Positions 1-12,158 of a stretch of 64,000 nucleotides of DNA are shown one piece after another. The stretch's first letter is position 1; every line of letters begins with the position of its first letter. The notes under the pieces were generated by a model that saw only the letters and a list, made by a program, of their open reading frames with translations, had not been told where the DNA came from and made no database searches. The position numbers and the translations under genes are program-made. Source of the stretch: Limnoperna fortunei (Eukaryota; Mollusca; Bivalvia; Mytilida; Modiolidae); assembly GCA_944474755.1 (NCBI GenBank), contig OX104112.1:88177756-88241755 (forward strand). The letters run 5' to 3'.

Positions 1-56
1 CTGGAGAAACATAGGAATCTGGTGACTACATAAACACTATATTTGTTTTATATCTG

Positions 57-175
57 TGTGAGCTTAAGCCCAGGTAAATCAAATTTGGTCCAGTGGAATC
101 TTATGATGAGTACTACATTAAAGTTATTGGATTAGGTCAGTTCCTATGTAACCATGACAATAATTGGTATAAAGG
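57..175 (+). repeat. Fragment of interspersed repeat, same family as 13850-14390
   Basis: The stretch matches part of the longer repeat at 13850-14390: both carry the words AAATTTGGTC, CTTATGATGAGTAC, CTACATTAAAGTT and CAGTTCCT followed by GTAACCATG. It is a diverged fragment without visible ends. Confidence 0.5.
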
Positions 176-312
176 CAGGAAAACTATAAATCCTTGTCAG
201 TTAAGATTGGAGTTGAGACACCCTCCCGCAGTGAAACTCAAACCCAGAACCTAAGTGTTGACAGGCACTTGATCAATAGTAAAATGACTATGTTAATCAC
301 TCATCCACAAAG
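170..312 (-). mobile_element. tRNA-derived SINE fragment
   Basis: Read on the minus strand this is the middle of the SINE family seen complete at 59836-60109: the words ACTATTGATCA, GTGCCTGTCAACACT, a degenerate B-box region, ACTCCAATC and TGACAAGGATT occur in the same order. The left and right ends are eroded. Confidence 0.6.
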
Positions 313-431
313 GGCTCTGTAATCAAGAGAAGACCAAGACCCCTAAAAATAAGAAATGCACATAACAAAGAGACTCCAGACCGGTAGGCGGAATTGCACT
401 TGTGAATACTACTTTACCAATTGAAAGTTAT

Positions 432-812
432 TATACCCCCGCAAACTTGTTTGGGGGGTATATAGGAATCACCCTGTCTGTTTGTATGTCCGTCTGTCCA
501 CATCCCTTGTAAGCGCTTCTCCTCCTACACTGCTTGAAAGATTTTATGAAACTTTACCTAAAGGAAGAACACCATATGTAGATATGCATGAAGAATTTTC
601 GCAGCTGTCCGATATAATTCAGGGGAGATAATTGGACTTTTTAAATATAGTATTCAATGGGAGACCTCGTAAGCGGAACTCCTCCTACACCGATTGACAG
701 ATTTTTATGAAACTTTACCTGAAGGAAGAACATCATATGTAGATATGCATGAAGAATTTTCGCCGCTGTCCGATATTATTCAGGGGAGATAATTGGACTT
801 GAAGCGAAGCGG
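432..812. mobile_element. Non-autonomous TIR element with an internal tandem duplication
   Basis: It starts with a TATACCCCC terminus and ends with GAAGCGAAGCGGGGTAT, which reads as an inverted ATACCCCGC. Inside, a ~140-bp block is present twice in tandem (around 505-645 and 670-805); both copies contain CTCCTCCTACAC, GAAACTTTACCT, CATATGTAGATATGCATG and TTCAGGGGAGATAATTGG. No coding capacity is seen. The termini resemble small DNA elements common in bivalves; that family link is from general knowledge. Confidence 0.55.
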
Positions 813-2265
813 GGTATCCATTTGTGAGCGTGCTCACAGTCCACACTTGTTACTTCTGTCAAGTCGGGCTCTAATTACATACACCTGAATACAATTTGAG
901 TTTTCTTGTCACTAAATCCTTTTCACTTTTTAGCCATGTCCTATATTTTTTAAAGAAATCTTCATGTCTGTGCGTGATTTTTGCTGTTCCTGTTTTAAAT
1001 AATACGTATTTATCCAAGTACAATGTATAACCTGTAATCAAGGCCGACATAAACCGCATGATCCAAAAGCCAATATCTTCGTTGGTGACAGTTTAAATTT
1101 AAATGGGAGGCTATCAGTTAGTTCTGTAACTGGGGGGCATCTAGCTTCATTTTTAATAATACAAAGCATTTCAGCCCGATTCCAGTGTGTAAAAATGCAT
1201 CCGAGTTCCGTTCGATTTCATTTCCACCTGGTCCTTGTACGGCTGGTGTAGCTTCGATTTGCACGAATAAAACTCCACAATTAAAAAATACATTGTGATT
1301 TTAGGATCTTATGTATAACTTTCATGACGTTGTTTATTCATGGATTCCATATTTGTAAGAAAATTTGCTTCCATTTGGTTTGTTTACATCTCGGTAACAA
1401 TCTTGTTGACGCTTTTTAATACATTTGGTACACTTTGGCGTCGAATGGAAAAAGCCGATTTGCCGACGTTCCGAATGTATACCCCAAGATTTCGTAGCCA
1501 CGATTCTGATTGGCTACCGGAGAATCTATGCATATGACCCCTGACGTGACCTGTAATGGGATGTTGTTAGATCTACACGCAGCGACCATAGCAAAAAGGG
1601 GGGAGCAAGTGAAAGATTTAATTTTAATTAGATTGGAATTAAACAAATCAATTTTCTAGCTCAAGCATGTTTTAGTTTATTATAGGCATAAAAGGGGGTG
1701 TTTATCTACTCGTCATTTGTTAAAAACTTTAGTTTATAATTTTTAGTTCAATTTCGCATCATTTAATATGTTATATTGCTGTCTGTATCATGAAGATTTA
1801 GTTTGTCAAAATAATTTTGGTTTGTTCCAAATCTTGATATTTTTACCACTTAATTATTCTGCTTTTAAAATTTAAGAGTTTTATGTATCTTGGTTTCTTC
1901 TAAAAGTGGAAATTTATGTCATTGTATTATCAGTCTCAATCCGGACTTATTTAATGTTTTGTATCTTGTTGAACAATCGGGTTTCCTTACTTACTTTATA
2001 ATTAAGGGTCAGTTGTTTCTATTTAAATATAAAAAACAACAAATAAACTACTTAAGCTCAATATATAAATATGTGTGACTGACCTATTGTTGACATATTT
2101 AGCCGAAGCTCAATTATTAGAATTTGATAGGATTTCAATATTTACTTGTTAAAAGCAACATTATTTTAAATTTCTTGTCCCTCAATTCTTCTTTTGAATT
2201 GAGTAAACATACAGTGTTGCATACATTTGTGTTAAAGATAGCATTTGTAGTTTGAATGCTACGCT
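813..2265. other. Non-coding stretch, nothing recognised
   Basis: AT-rich sequence. The short open frames have no family signature and no splice context. No repeat with recognisable ends is seen. It lies upstream of the first Ig repeat unit and could contain undetected 5' exons of that gene. Confidence 0.4.
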
Positions 2266-2666
2266 ATTCAACCTTTGACAATTCTATTTTCTGTTGATTA
2301 GCTTGACCAACGCATGTATGTGCAAAGAAATTGCCATTTTTAGCAAAGGCTCCCATATACCATCTCATATGGATGTATAGCAACTGAAATTGAAATTTCA
2401 CTAAATATCATTTCGCAATAATTAAGAGTTATTATATAAAAATATATGCACGATACAATGGAGACATTTGATATAAAGAAGTGTGTGTACCTAATGTAGT
2501 TCTTATGGATTCGGAATCTTATAAAATTCTAATGGAATCGTATAGATATAATGTTACCCTTTTTAAAGGTATTTTAAGTACCTTCCACAAAGATGAATAG
2601 CTTGTAGATATTTGTGCAAATATGTTACCTTCATGGGTATTGGTCAATCCTTTTAATACTTTTCAG

Positions 2667-2954
2667 CTTCTTTGACAGTCAATGCTCCAATAACAAGTTA
2701 TACTCCAACAATAGGAGCATCTGTTACCCTAAATTGTGTTGTAACGTTTGGGATTGCTACTTCAATAACATGGCTTAACGAGACTTTACCCATTAATATT
2801 ACGATAAACAACAGACTTTCTGGTGGAACAGTTTCTACACCACCTTTAACCATTACCAATGTACAGCAGTCAGATCAAGGCTACTATGTCTGTCAAGCCA
2901 GGGAAGACGTTGGAACTACTGTTAATACCAACACAATAATTCTGTCTCCACAAG
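2667..2954 (+). CDS. Ig-domain exon A1 (immunoglobulin superfamily gene)
   Basis: One exon encodes one complete Ig domain of 96 residues. The B-strand Cys is in SVTLNCVV, the core Trp in SITWLNET and the F-strand Cys in SDQGYYVCQAR, the classic D-x-G-x-Y-x-C motif. Two N-glycosylation sequons (NET and NIT) lie close together, suggesting an extracellular domain. The exon follows a pyrimidine-rich acceptor ending TACTTTTCAG and stops at CAAG|GTGATT. Both junctions are phase 1, so it can be skipped or repeated without changing frame. Compared with its tandem copies it differs at a few residues (TFGIA, ETLP, ARED). Binding partner and full gene product are unknown. Confidence 0.88.
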
Positions 2955-4741
2955 GTGATTATTTGTTTGTTTTAAATGCCTGCAAAATTCTTGTTCCGTT
3001 ACTTGAACGAACTAAAGCAGGGACAAATAATACCTTTTGTACTCTTTACCGTTTTTGAATAAGGGGTCGAGCTTTGTTTTTCTTTTCAACAAGAGCTAAA
3101 GCTTATTTAACAATAAAATTGCCGTTTTATTAATAATGCTGCCCAGGATATATGATTTTGGTTTCTGTAGTATCCCATTAATCCTTCTATTCTTTTGTTC
3201 TTGAGAAAAAGGACCTCCTTCAAAGAAGTTTAATCTTTTATGAATTTTGATTTTAAATTTTAAGGTTTATAAAAAAAAATTCTAAAAGTATGTATGTAAC
3301 AATTCTTTTTATTTAATTCCTTTAATTTTTTTAATGAAAGGCGACAATTGAGACATTAAAGTCAATTTGTTTCAACTAGTAATGATGTATTGAATGGGAT
3401 TTGGGTATGTGATTCCTTGTAAAATTAGATTTTAGAAGTGTGTCGACTGATTTTGTTTCTTTTACAACTTTTGAATGATTATGTGTCTAAGGACTAGTTT
3501 TCTGTTGTGTGTCAACATATTTTTTTTATATTTTTACATCTTTCAAGAAATTAGTGGTAAAAGGCAATTATTTGCTTTTACAATCTAAATATGTTTTGTT
3601 TTGAATTTACAACTCAATGTTGGTGCATTATTTATTTGTATTTTAATTGTACGGGTATTTACCATTATGTCTCCATAATTTTCTGTGTTGTTTTTTTTTT
3701 GGCGATATATTTGGGCTGGTAGGACATATTTTATAACGTTATGTGGGATCCCATAAACAAAATTTGTAAACACACACCACGTAATTTATTTAGTAAAATA
3801 TATTAACTACTGCTATAGTTAACCTTTTACGTTCCGACAATAAGTGACTTGCAGATAACAGGGGAAAGTGTTATAAAACATAATGAAAACGATACCAACC
3901 TTATAAGATAAACTTATGTTATCTTAATAAATTATACAACTAAACAGTTTTCCTCTCACTGAATTTTACCGGATTCTCAATTTAATTCTTATAATTCATT
4001 GTCGGCTTTCAACGGAAAGTATCTTTAATTCAACCTTTGACAATTTTATTTTCTGTTAATTAGCTTGACCAACGCATGAAAGTGCAAAGAAATTGCTTTA
4101 TTTAGTAAAGAATCCCATACCATCTCATATAGATGTATAACAACTGAATATTGAAAGTTCACTAAATGTCATTTTGCAATTATTAAGAGTTATTAATATA
4201 TACAAATATATGCACAATACAATGGAGACATTTGATATAAAGTAGTGTGTGTACCTGATGTAGTTCTTATGGATTCGGAATCTTATAAAATTCTTATTGA
4301 ATCGTATAGATATAGTGTTACCCTTTTTATGAGTATTTTAAGTACCTTCCACAATCTTTACCTTTTTAGGAAACGGATTAATATAAGTCTGTAACGTGTT
4401 TCGTGATCCTAAAATTGTATACGATGTATTAACTATGCTCAGTACCACGAATAAAATATGTTTACACTAATCTTTACCTTTTTACGATTTTCGCCAGGAA
4501 TTTAGCATTTACACAGTGTAAGTCTGCCTAGGACTTACATAAATAAAGCCGCATTTACCAATTTTATTACTAGCTTTAGCTTTTTCTTGTCAGAATGTAA
4601 TGAGGCTCGAAGATCATTAAAATGGTTATTTATAATATATAAATCTAATATAACATATTGAATAAAGATGAATAGCTTGTATATATTTATGCAAATATGT
4701 TACCTACATGGGTATTGGTCAATCCTTTTAATACTTTTCAG

Positions 4742-5029
4742 CTCCGTTGACGGTCAATGCTCCCATAACAAGTTATACTCCAACAATAGGAGCATCTGTT
4801 ACCCTAAATTGTGTTGTAACGTCAGGGATTGCTACTTCAATAACATGGCTTAACGAGACTATACCCATTAATATTACGATTAATAACAGACTTTCTGGTG
4901 GAACAGTTTCAACACCACCTTTAACCATAACCAATGTACAGCAGTCAGATCAAGGCTACTATGTCTGTCAAGCCAGGGATGACGTTGGAACTACTGTTAA
5001 TACCAACACAATAATTCTGTCTCCACAAG
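4742..5029 (+). CDS. Ig-domain exon A2
   Basis: This is the second tandem copy, again 288 bp and phase 1-1, with acceptor TTTTCAG and donor AAG|GTGATT. The canonical Cys-Trp-Cys triad is intact (TLNCVV, ITWLNET, YYVCQARDD). It differs from A1 at few positions: SG for FG after the first Cys, ETIP for ETLP and RDD for RED. It lies in a long unit with the extra ~120-bp upstream block. The frame stays open past the donor for about 100 bases, which is intron read-through and not domain sequence. Confidence 0.88.
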
Positions 5030-6687
5030 GTGATTATTTGTTTGTTTTATATGCCTGCAAAATTCTTGTTCCTTTAGTTGATCGAAGTAAAGCAGGGAAT
5101 AACAATAGCTTTCATACTCTTTATCATTTTTAGATAAGGGGTCGAGCTTTGTTTTTCTTTTCAACAAGAGCTATAGCTTTTTAAAGGATTAAATTGTCGT
5201 TTTATTAATAATGCTGGTGAGGATATATGATTTAGGTTTCTGTAGCATGCCATTAAATTTTCTATTCTACTGTTCTTGGGAAAAGGACCTCCTTTAAAGA
5301 TGTTTAACGTTTTATGAATTTTGATTTTGAATTTTAAGGTTTATAATTTTGTTTCTAAAATTATGTATGTAACAATTCTTTTAATGTAATTCCTTTATTT
5401 TTTGTAATAATTGAGACATTAAAGTAAATTTGTTTCAACTAGTTATGATTTGTTTAATTGGATGTGGGTATATGATTCCTTGTAAAATTAAATTTTAGAA
5501 GTGTGTCGACTGATTTTGTTTCTTTTACAACTTTTGAATGATTATGTGTCCAAGGGCTAGTTTTCGGTTTTGTATCAACATATTTTTTTATATTTTTACA
5601 TCTTTCAAGAAATTCATGGTAAAAGTGGCTATTGATTGTTTTTTACAATGTAAATATGTTTTGTTAAAAATTTACAACTCAACGTTGATAGCATTATTTA
5701 TTTGTATTTTAATTTTAAGAGTATTTACCATTATGTCTCCTTAATTTTCTGTGTTGTTTTTTTTTGGCGATATATTTGGGCTGGTGGGACATATTTTATA
5801 GCGGTATGTGGGATCCCATAAACAAAATTTGTAAACACACACCACACAATTTATTTAGTAAAATATATTAACTACTGCTATAGTTAACCTTTTACGTTCC
5901 GACAAAAAGTGACTTGCAGATAGCAGTGGAAAGTGTAATAAAACATAATGAAAACAAATACCAACCATATAAGATAAACTTATGTTATCTTAAGAATATG
6001 TACAACTAAACAGTTTTCCTCTCACTGAATTTTACCGGATTCCCAATTAAATTCTTAGAATTCATTGCCGGCTTTTAACGGAAAGTATCTTTAATTCAAC
6101 CTTTGATAATTTAATGTTCTGTTAATAAGATTGACCAACCCATGTATGTGCAAAGAAATTGCTTTATTTAGCAAAGACCCCCATACCATCTCATATGGAT
6201 GTATTTCAGCTGAAAATTGAAAGTTCACTAAATGTCATTTTGAAATAATTAAGAGTTATTATATAAAAATATATGCACAATACAATGGAGACATTTGATA
6301 TAAAGTAGTGTGTGTACCTGATGTTGTTCTTATGGATTCGGAATCTTATAAAACTCTTATGGAATCGTATAGATATAATGTTACCCTTTTTATAAGTATT
6401 TTAAGTACCTTCCACAATCTTTACCTTTTTACGACTTTCGCCAGGAATTAAGCATTTACACAGTGTAAGTCTGCCTAGGACTTACATAAATAAAGCAGCA
6501 TTTACCAATTTATTACTAACTTTAGCTATTTCTTGTCACAATGTAATGATGCTCGAAGATCATTAAAATGATTATTTATCATATATAAATCTAATTTAAC
6601 AGATTGAATAAAGATGAATAGCTTGTAGATATTTGTGCAAATATGTTACCTACATGGGTATTGGTCAATCCTTTTAATACTTTTCAG

Positions 6688-6975
6688 CTCCGTTGACGGT
6701 CAATGCTCCAATAACAAGTTATACTCCAACATTAGGAGCATCTGTTACCCTTAATTGTGTTGTAACGTCAGGGATTGCTACTTCAATAACATGGCTTAAC
6801 GAGACTATACCCATTAATATTACGATTAATAACAGACTTTCTGGTGGAACAGTTTCAACACCACCTTTAACGATAACCAATGTACAGCAGTCAGATCAAG
6901 GCTACTATGTCTGTCAAGCCAGGGATGACGTTGGAACTACTGTTAATACCAGCACAATAATTCTGTCTCCACAAG
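6688..6975 (+). CDS. Ig-domain exon A3
   Basis: Third tandem copy, 288 bp, phase 1-1, complete Ig domain with both Cys and the core Trp. It has TPTLGAS where other copies have TPTIGAS, and NTSTI where they have NTNTI. The intron just downstream resembles that of A1 more than that of A2, in keeping with duplication of a two-unit block. Confidence 0.88.
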
Positions 6976-8757
6976 GTGATTATTTGTTTGATTTAAATGC
7001 CTGCAAAATTCTTGTTCCGTTCCTTGAACGAAGTAAAGCAGGGACTAATAATACCTTTTGTACTCTTTACCGTTTTTGAATAAGGAGTCGAGCTTTGTTT
7101 TTCTTTTCAACAAGAGCTAAAGCTTATTTTAACAATAAAATTGCCGTTTTATTAATAATGCTGTCCAGGATATATGATTTAGGTTTCTGTAGTATGCCAT
7201 TAATTTTTCTATTCTACTGTTCTTGAGAAAAAGGACCTCCTTCAAAGATGTTTAATCTTTTATGAATTTTGATTGTAAATTTTAATTTTTATAAAAAAAA
7301 TTCTAAAAGTATGTATGTAGCAATTCTTTTTATTTAATTCCTTTAATTTTTTTAATGAAAGGCGACAATTGAGACATTTAAGTAAATTTGTTTCAACTAG
7401 TAATGATGTGTTGAATGGGATTTGGGTATATTATTCCTTGTAAAATTAGTTTTTAGAAGTGTGTCGACTGATTTTGTTTCTTTTACAACTTTTGAATGAT
7501 TATGTGTCCAAGGACTAGTTTTCTGTTGTGTGTCAACATATTTTTTAATATTTTTACATCTTTCAAGAAATTAATGGTAAAAGGCAATTATTTGCTTTTA
7601 CAATCTAAATATGTTTTGTTTTGAATTTACAACTCAATGTTGGTGCATTATTTATTTGTATTTTAATTGTAAGAGTATTTACCATTATGTCTCCATAATT
7701 TCCTGTTTTGTTTGGTTGGCGATATATTTGGGCTGGTGGGATACCTATTTTATTACGGTATGTGGAATCCCATAAACAAAATTTGTAAACACACACCACG
7801 CAATTTATTTAGTCAAATATATTAACTACTGCTATAGTTAACCTTTTACGTTCCGACAATAAGTGACTTGCAGATAACAGGGGAAAGTGTTATAAAACAT
7901 AATGAAAACGATACCAACCTTATAAGATAAACTTATGTTATCTTAAAAAATTATACAACTAAACAGTTTTCCCCTCACTGAATTTTACCGGATTCCCAAT
8001 TAAATTCTTAGAATTCATTGTCGGCTTTCAACGGAAAGTATCTTTAATTCAACCTTTGACAATTTAATTTTCTGTTAATTAGGTTGACTAACGCATGAAT
8101 GTGCAAAGAAATTGCTTTATTTAGTAAAGAATCCCATACCATCTCATATGGATGTATAACAACTGAAAATTGAAAGTTCACTAAATGTCATTTTGCAATA
8201 ATTAAGAGATATTAATATATACAAATTTTTGCACAATACAGTGGAGACATTTGATATAAAGTAGTGTGTACCTGATGTAGTTCTTATGGATTCGGAATCT
8301 TATAAAATTCTTATTGAATCGTATAGATATAGTGTTACCCTTTTTATGAGTATTTTAAGTACCTTCCACAATCTTTACCTTTTTATGAAACGGACTAATA
8401 TAAGTCTGTAACTTGTTTCCGGATCCTAAAATTGTATACGATGAATTAACTATGCTCAGTACTACGAATAAAATATTTTACACTAATTTTTACATTGTTA
8501 CGATTTTCGCCAGGAATTTAGCATTTACACAGTGTAAGTCTGCCTATGTCTTACATAAATAAAGCCGCATTTACCAATTGTATTACTTACTTTTGCTATT
8601 TCTTGTCACAATGTAATGAGGCTCGAAGTTCATTAAAATAATTATTTATCATATATAAATCTAATATAACAGATTGAATAAAGATGAATAGCTTATATAT
8701 ATTTATGCAAATATGTTACCTTCATGGGTATTGGTCAATCCTTTTAATACTTTTCAG

Positions 8758-9045
8758 CTTCTTTGACGGTCAATGCTCCCATAACAAGTTATACTCCAAC
8801 AATAGGAGCATCTGTTACCCTAAATTGTGTTGTATCAACAGGGATTGCTTCTTCAATAACATGGCTTAACGAGACTATACCCATTAATATTACGATTAAT
8901 AACAGACTTTCTGGTGGAACAGTTTCTACACCACCTTTAACCATAACCGATGTACAGCAGTCAGATCAAGGCTACTATGTCTGTCAAGCCAGGGATGACG
9001 TTGGAACTACTGTTAATACCAACACAATAATTCTGTCTCCACAAG
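8758..9045 (+). CDS. Ig-domain exon A4
   Basis: Fourth tandem copy, 288 bp, phase 1-1. It has the most distinctive loop of the five: CVVSTGIASSITW where the others read CVVTSGIATSITW, and TDVQQSD for TNVQQSD. The change lies between the first Cys and the core Trp, the BC-loop region that often contacts ligand in Ig domains. It sits in a long unit like A2. Confidence 0.88.
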
Positions 9046-10693
9046 GTGATTAATTGTTTGATTTATATGCATGCAAAATTCTTGTTCCTTTAGTTGAACG
9101 AAGTAAAGCAGGGACTAATAATAGCTTTCATACTCTTTACCGTTTTTGAATAAGGGGTCGAGCTTTGTTTTTCTTTTCAAAAAGAGCTATAGCTTTTTTA
9201 AAGGATTAAATTGTCGTTTTATTAATAATGCTGGTGAGGATATATGATTTAGGTTTCTGTAGCATGCCATTAAATTTTCTATTCTACTGTTCTTGGGAAA
9301 ATGACCTCCTTTAAAGATGTTTAATGTTTTATGAATTTTGATTTTGAATTTTAAGGTTTATAATTTTGTTTCTAAAATTATGTATGTAACAATTCTTTTA
9401 ATGTAATTCCTTTATTTTTTGTAATAATTGAGACATTAAAGTAAATTTGTTTCAACTAGTTATGATTTGTTTAATTGGATATGGGTATATGATTCCTTGT
9501 AAAATTAAATTTTAGAAGTGTGTCGACTGATTTTGTTTCTTTTACAACTTTTGAATGATTATGTGTCCAAGGGCTAGTTTTCGGTTTTGTATCAACATAT
9601 TTTTTAATATTTTTACATCTTTCAAGAAATTCATGGTAAAAGTGGCAATTGATTGTTTATACAATGTAAATATGTTTTGTTAAGAATTTACAACTCAACG
9701 TTGATAGCATTATTTATTTGTATTTTAATTTTAAGAGTATTTACCATTATGTCTCCTTAATTTTCTGTGTTGTTTTTTTTTGGCGATATATTTGGGCTGG
9801 TGGGACACATTTTATAACGGTATGTGGGATCCCATGAACAATATTTATAAACACACACCACACAATTTATTTAGTAAAATATATTAACTACTGCTATAGT
9901 TAACCTTTTACGTTCCAACAAAAAGTGACTTGGGAAAGTGTAATAAAACATGATGAAAACAAATACCAACCATATAAGATAAACTTATGTTATCTTAAGA
10001 ATATGTACAGCTAAACAGTTTTCCTCTCACTGAATTTAACCGGATTCCCAATTAAATTCTTAGAATTCATTGCCGGCTTTTAACGGAAAGTATCTTTAAT
10101 TCAACTTTTGATAATTTAATGTTCTGTTAATAAGATTGACCAACGCATGTATGTGCAAAGAAATTGCTTTATTTAGCAAAGACTCCCATACCATCTCATA
10201 TGGAAGTATTGCAGCTGAAAATAGAAAATTCACTAAATATCATTTTGCAATAATTAAGAGTTATTATATAAAAATATATGCACAATACAATGGAGACATT
10301 TGATAAAAAGTAGTGTGTGTACCAAATGTAGTTCTTATGGATTCGGAATCTTATAAAACTCTTATGGAATCGTATAGATATAATGTTACCCTTTTTATAA
10401 GTATTTTAAGTACCTTCCACAATCTTTACCTTTTTACGACTTTCGCCAGGAATTTAGCATTTACACAGTGTAAGTCTGCCTAGGAATTACATAAATAAAG
10501 CAGCATTTACCAATTTTATTACTAACTTTTGCTATTTCTTGTCACAATGTAATGAGGCTCGAAGTTCATTAAAATGATTATTTATCATATATAAATCTAA
10601 TATAACAGATTGAATAAAGATGAATAGCTTGTAGATATTTGTGCAAATATGTTACCTTCATGGGTATTGGTCAATCCTTTTAATACTTTTCAG

Positions 10694-10981
10694 CTCCGTT
10701 GACGGTCAATGCTCCAATAACAAGTTATACTCCAACAATAGGAGCATCTGTTACCCTAAATTGTGTTGTAACGTCAGGGATTGCTACTTCAATAACATGG
10801 CTTAACGAGACTATACCCATTAATATTACGATTAATAACAGACTTTCTGGTGGAACAGTTTCAACACCACCTTTAACCATAACCAATGTACAGCAGTCAG
10901 ATCAAGGCTACTATGTCTGTCAAGCCAGGGATGACGTTGGAACTACTGTTAATACCAACACAATAATTCTGTCTCCACAAG
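10694..10981 (+). CDS. Ig-domain exon A5
   Basis: Fifth and last tandem copy, 288 bp, phase 1-1, complete Ig domain identical in type to A2 and A3. The homologous intron sequence after it is truncated: similarity to the other units stops near 11280, and an unrelated partial Ig exon follows at 11512. Confidence 0.88.
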
Positions 10982-11511
10982 GTGATTATTTGTTTGTTTA
11001 AAATGCCTGCAAAATTCTTGTTCCTTTAGTTGAACGAAGTAAAGCAGGGACTAATAATACCTTTCGTACTCTTTACCTTTTTTGAATAAGGAGTCGAGCT
11101 TTGTTTTTCTTTTCAAAAGAGCTATAGCTTTTTAAACGATTAAAATGCCGTTTTATTAATAATGCTGGTGAGGATATGTGATTTTGGTTTCTGTAGCATG
11201 ACATTAAATTTTCTATTCTACTGTTATTGAGAAAAGGACCTCCTTCAAAGATGTTTTATGAATTTTGATTTTGATTATGTTATCTTTAAAAATTGTACAA
11301 CTAACAGTTTACTCTCACTGAATTTTACGGGATTCACAATTTAATTCTTAGAATTCATTCCGGGCTTTAAACGGAAAGTATCTTTAATATTAAAATCTTG
11401 GTTTAAATAGTTAAGTCTTAAATTTGTATTTAGATACAGTAAATTTCAGACAAGTAAAATATGTTCTATATATTGTAACATATATTTATTGATAAATAAC
11501 TAGTCTTAAAG

Positions 11512-11786
11512 GAACCCCATCGGTTGTGACAATTGCACAACCATGGTATTCTCTACTAGCTGGACAACAAATAACTCTTGGATGTACATACTTATCTCCA
11601 AACAGTCCAGCACGGTCTGCGTTGTGGAGATTTACAAATTCACAAGGTGTTGTAACAGACCCAGTTGTCATTTCGTTATCAGGCACCATGATACAGCTGA
11701 ACATTTCTGAAGTGGTGGATCCACACACCACATTCAATCAAACAAACAAATTATTTTCTCCATCTGTTGTGTATAATTTTGATTAG
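11512..11786 (+). CDS. Truncated Ig-like exon
   Basis: The frame entering at AAAG|GAACCCC (phase 1, like neighbouring exons) reads an Ig start: TPSVVTIA, a B-strand with Cys in QQITLGCTYLS, a core Trp in SALWRF, and a strand with IQLNISEVV. The expected D-x-G-x-Y-x-C segment never appears. The frame ends in a stop after YNFD with no clear donor. Either the domain is split and its second exon is lost or unrecognised, or this is a decaying exon. The acceptor pyrimidine tract is weak. The 3' limit given is the stop, not a proven exon end. Confidence 0.45.
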
Positions 11787-12158
11787 TTAGCGTTTTCAGA
11801 CTCATTTCAAAGCATTACCATAAAAGTTATCGTTAATTTACAGAATAAAAATATAAGTCAATATGATAAAGTAAAAACCAAACAATTTAAGTTTGAATCA
11901 AACTTAACTTTCGCATAAATAATTATTACTCACTCATACAATAATTTTACGAGGTCGAGTTTGATTTAACAAACATACATAGCCTTTACACGAGTAAATT
12001 GTTTTACACTTAGTTACAACCGCAACGCGATTTAACCAATGACTTTTATGGCTGGTTGTGTTTGTCAATATCAAGTCGTAATCCAATCATACTGATAAGT
12101 TTAGTTCTCATTTTGTATTTTGTTGAAATTTGTTAAAACCATATTTTCTCTCTTTTTT
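11787..12158. other. Intronic spacer, nothing recognised
   Basis: AT-rich sequence between the truncated Ig exon and the left end of the foldback-like element. No exon signature or repeat with ends is visible. Confidence 0.4.

Larger units (their letters stand above)
2266..11300 (+). repeat. Tandem ~2-kb repeat units, each carrying one Ig exon (five units)
   Basis: Five consecutive units share exon and intron sequence. Exon starts are 2667, 4742, 6688, 8758 and 10694, giving spacings of 2075, 1946, 2070 and 1936 bp. The long units carry ~120 extra bases upstream of their exon (about 4365-4490 and 8385-8510), bounded by a repeated ATCTTTACCTTTTTA-like word and absent from the short units. The alternation shows that a two-unit block of about 4.0 kb was duplicated. 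The first unit begins at about 2266 and the last decays after about 11280. Confidence 0.9.

Noticed and set aside
11486..11737. Minus-strand open frame over the truncated Ig exon
   Set aside because: The plus strand carries the Ig pattern; the minus frame has no recognisable motif.
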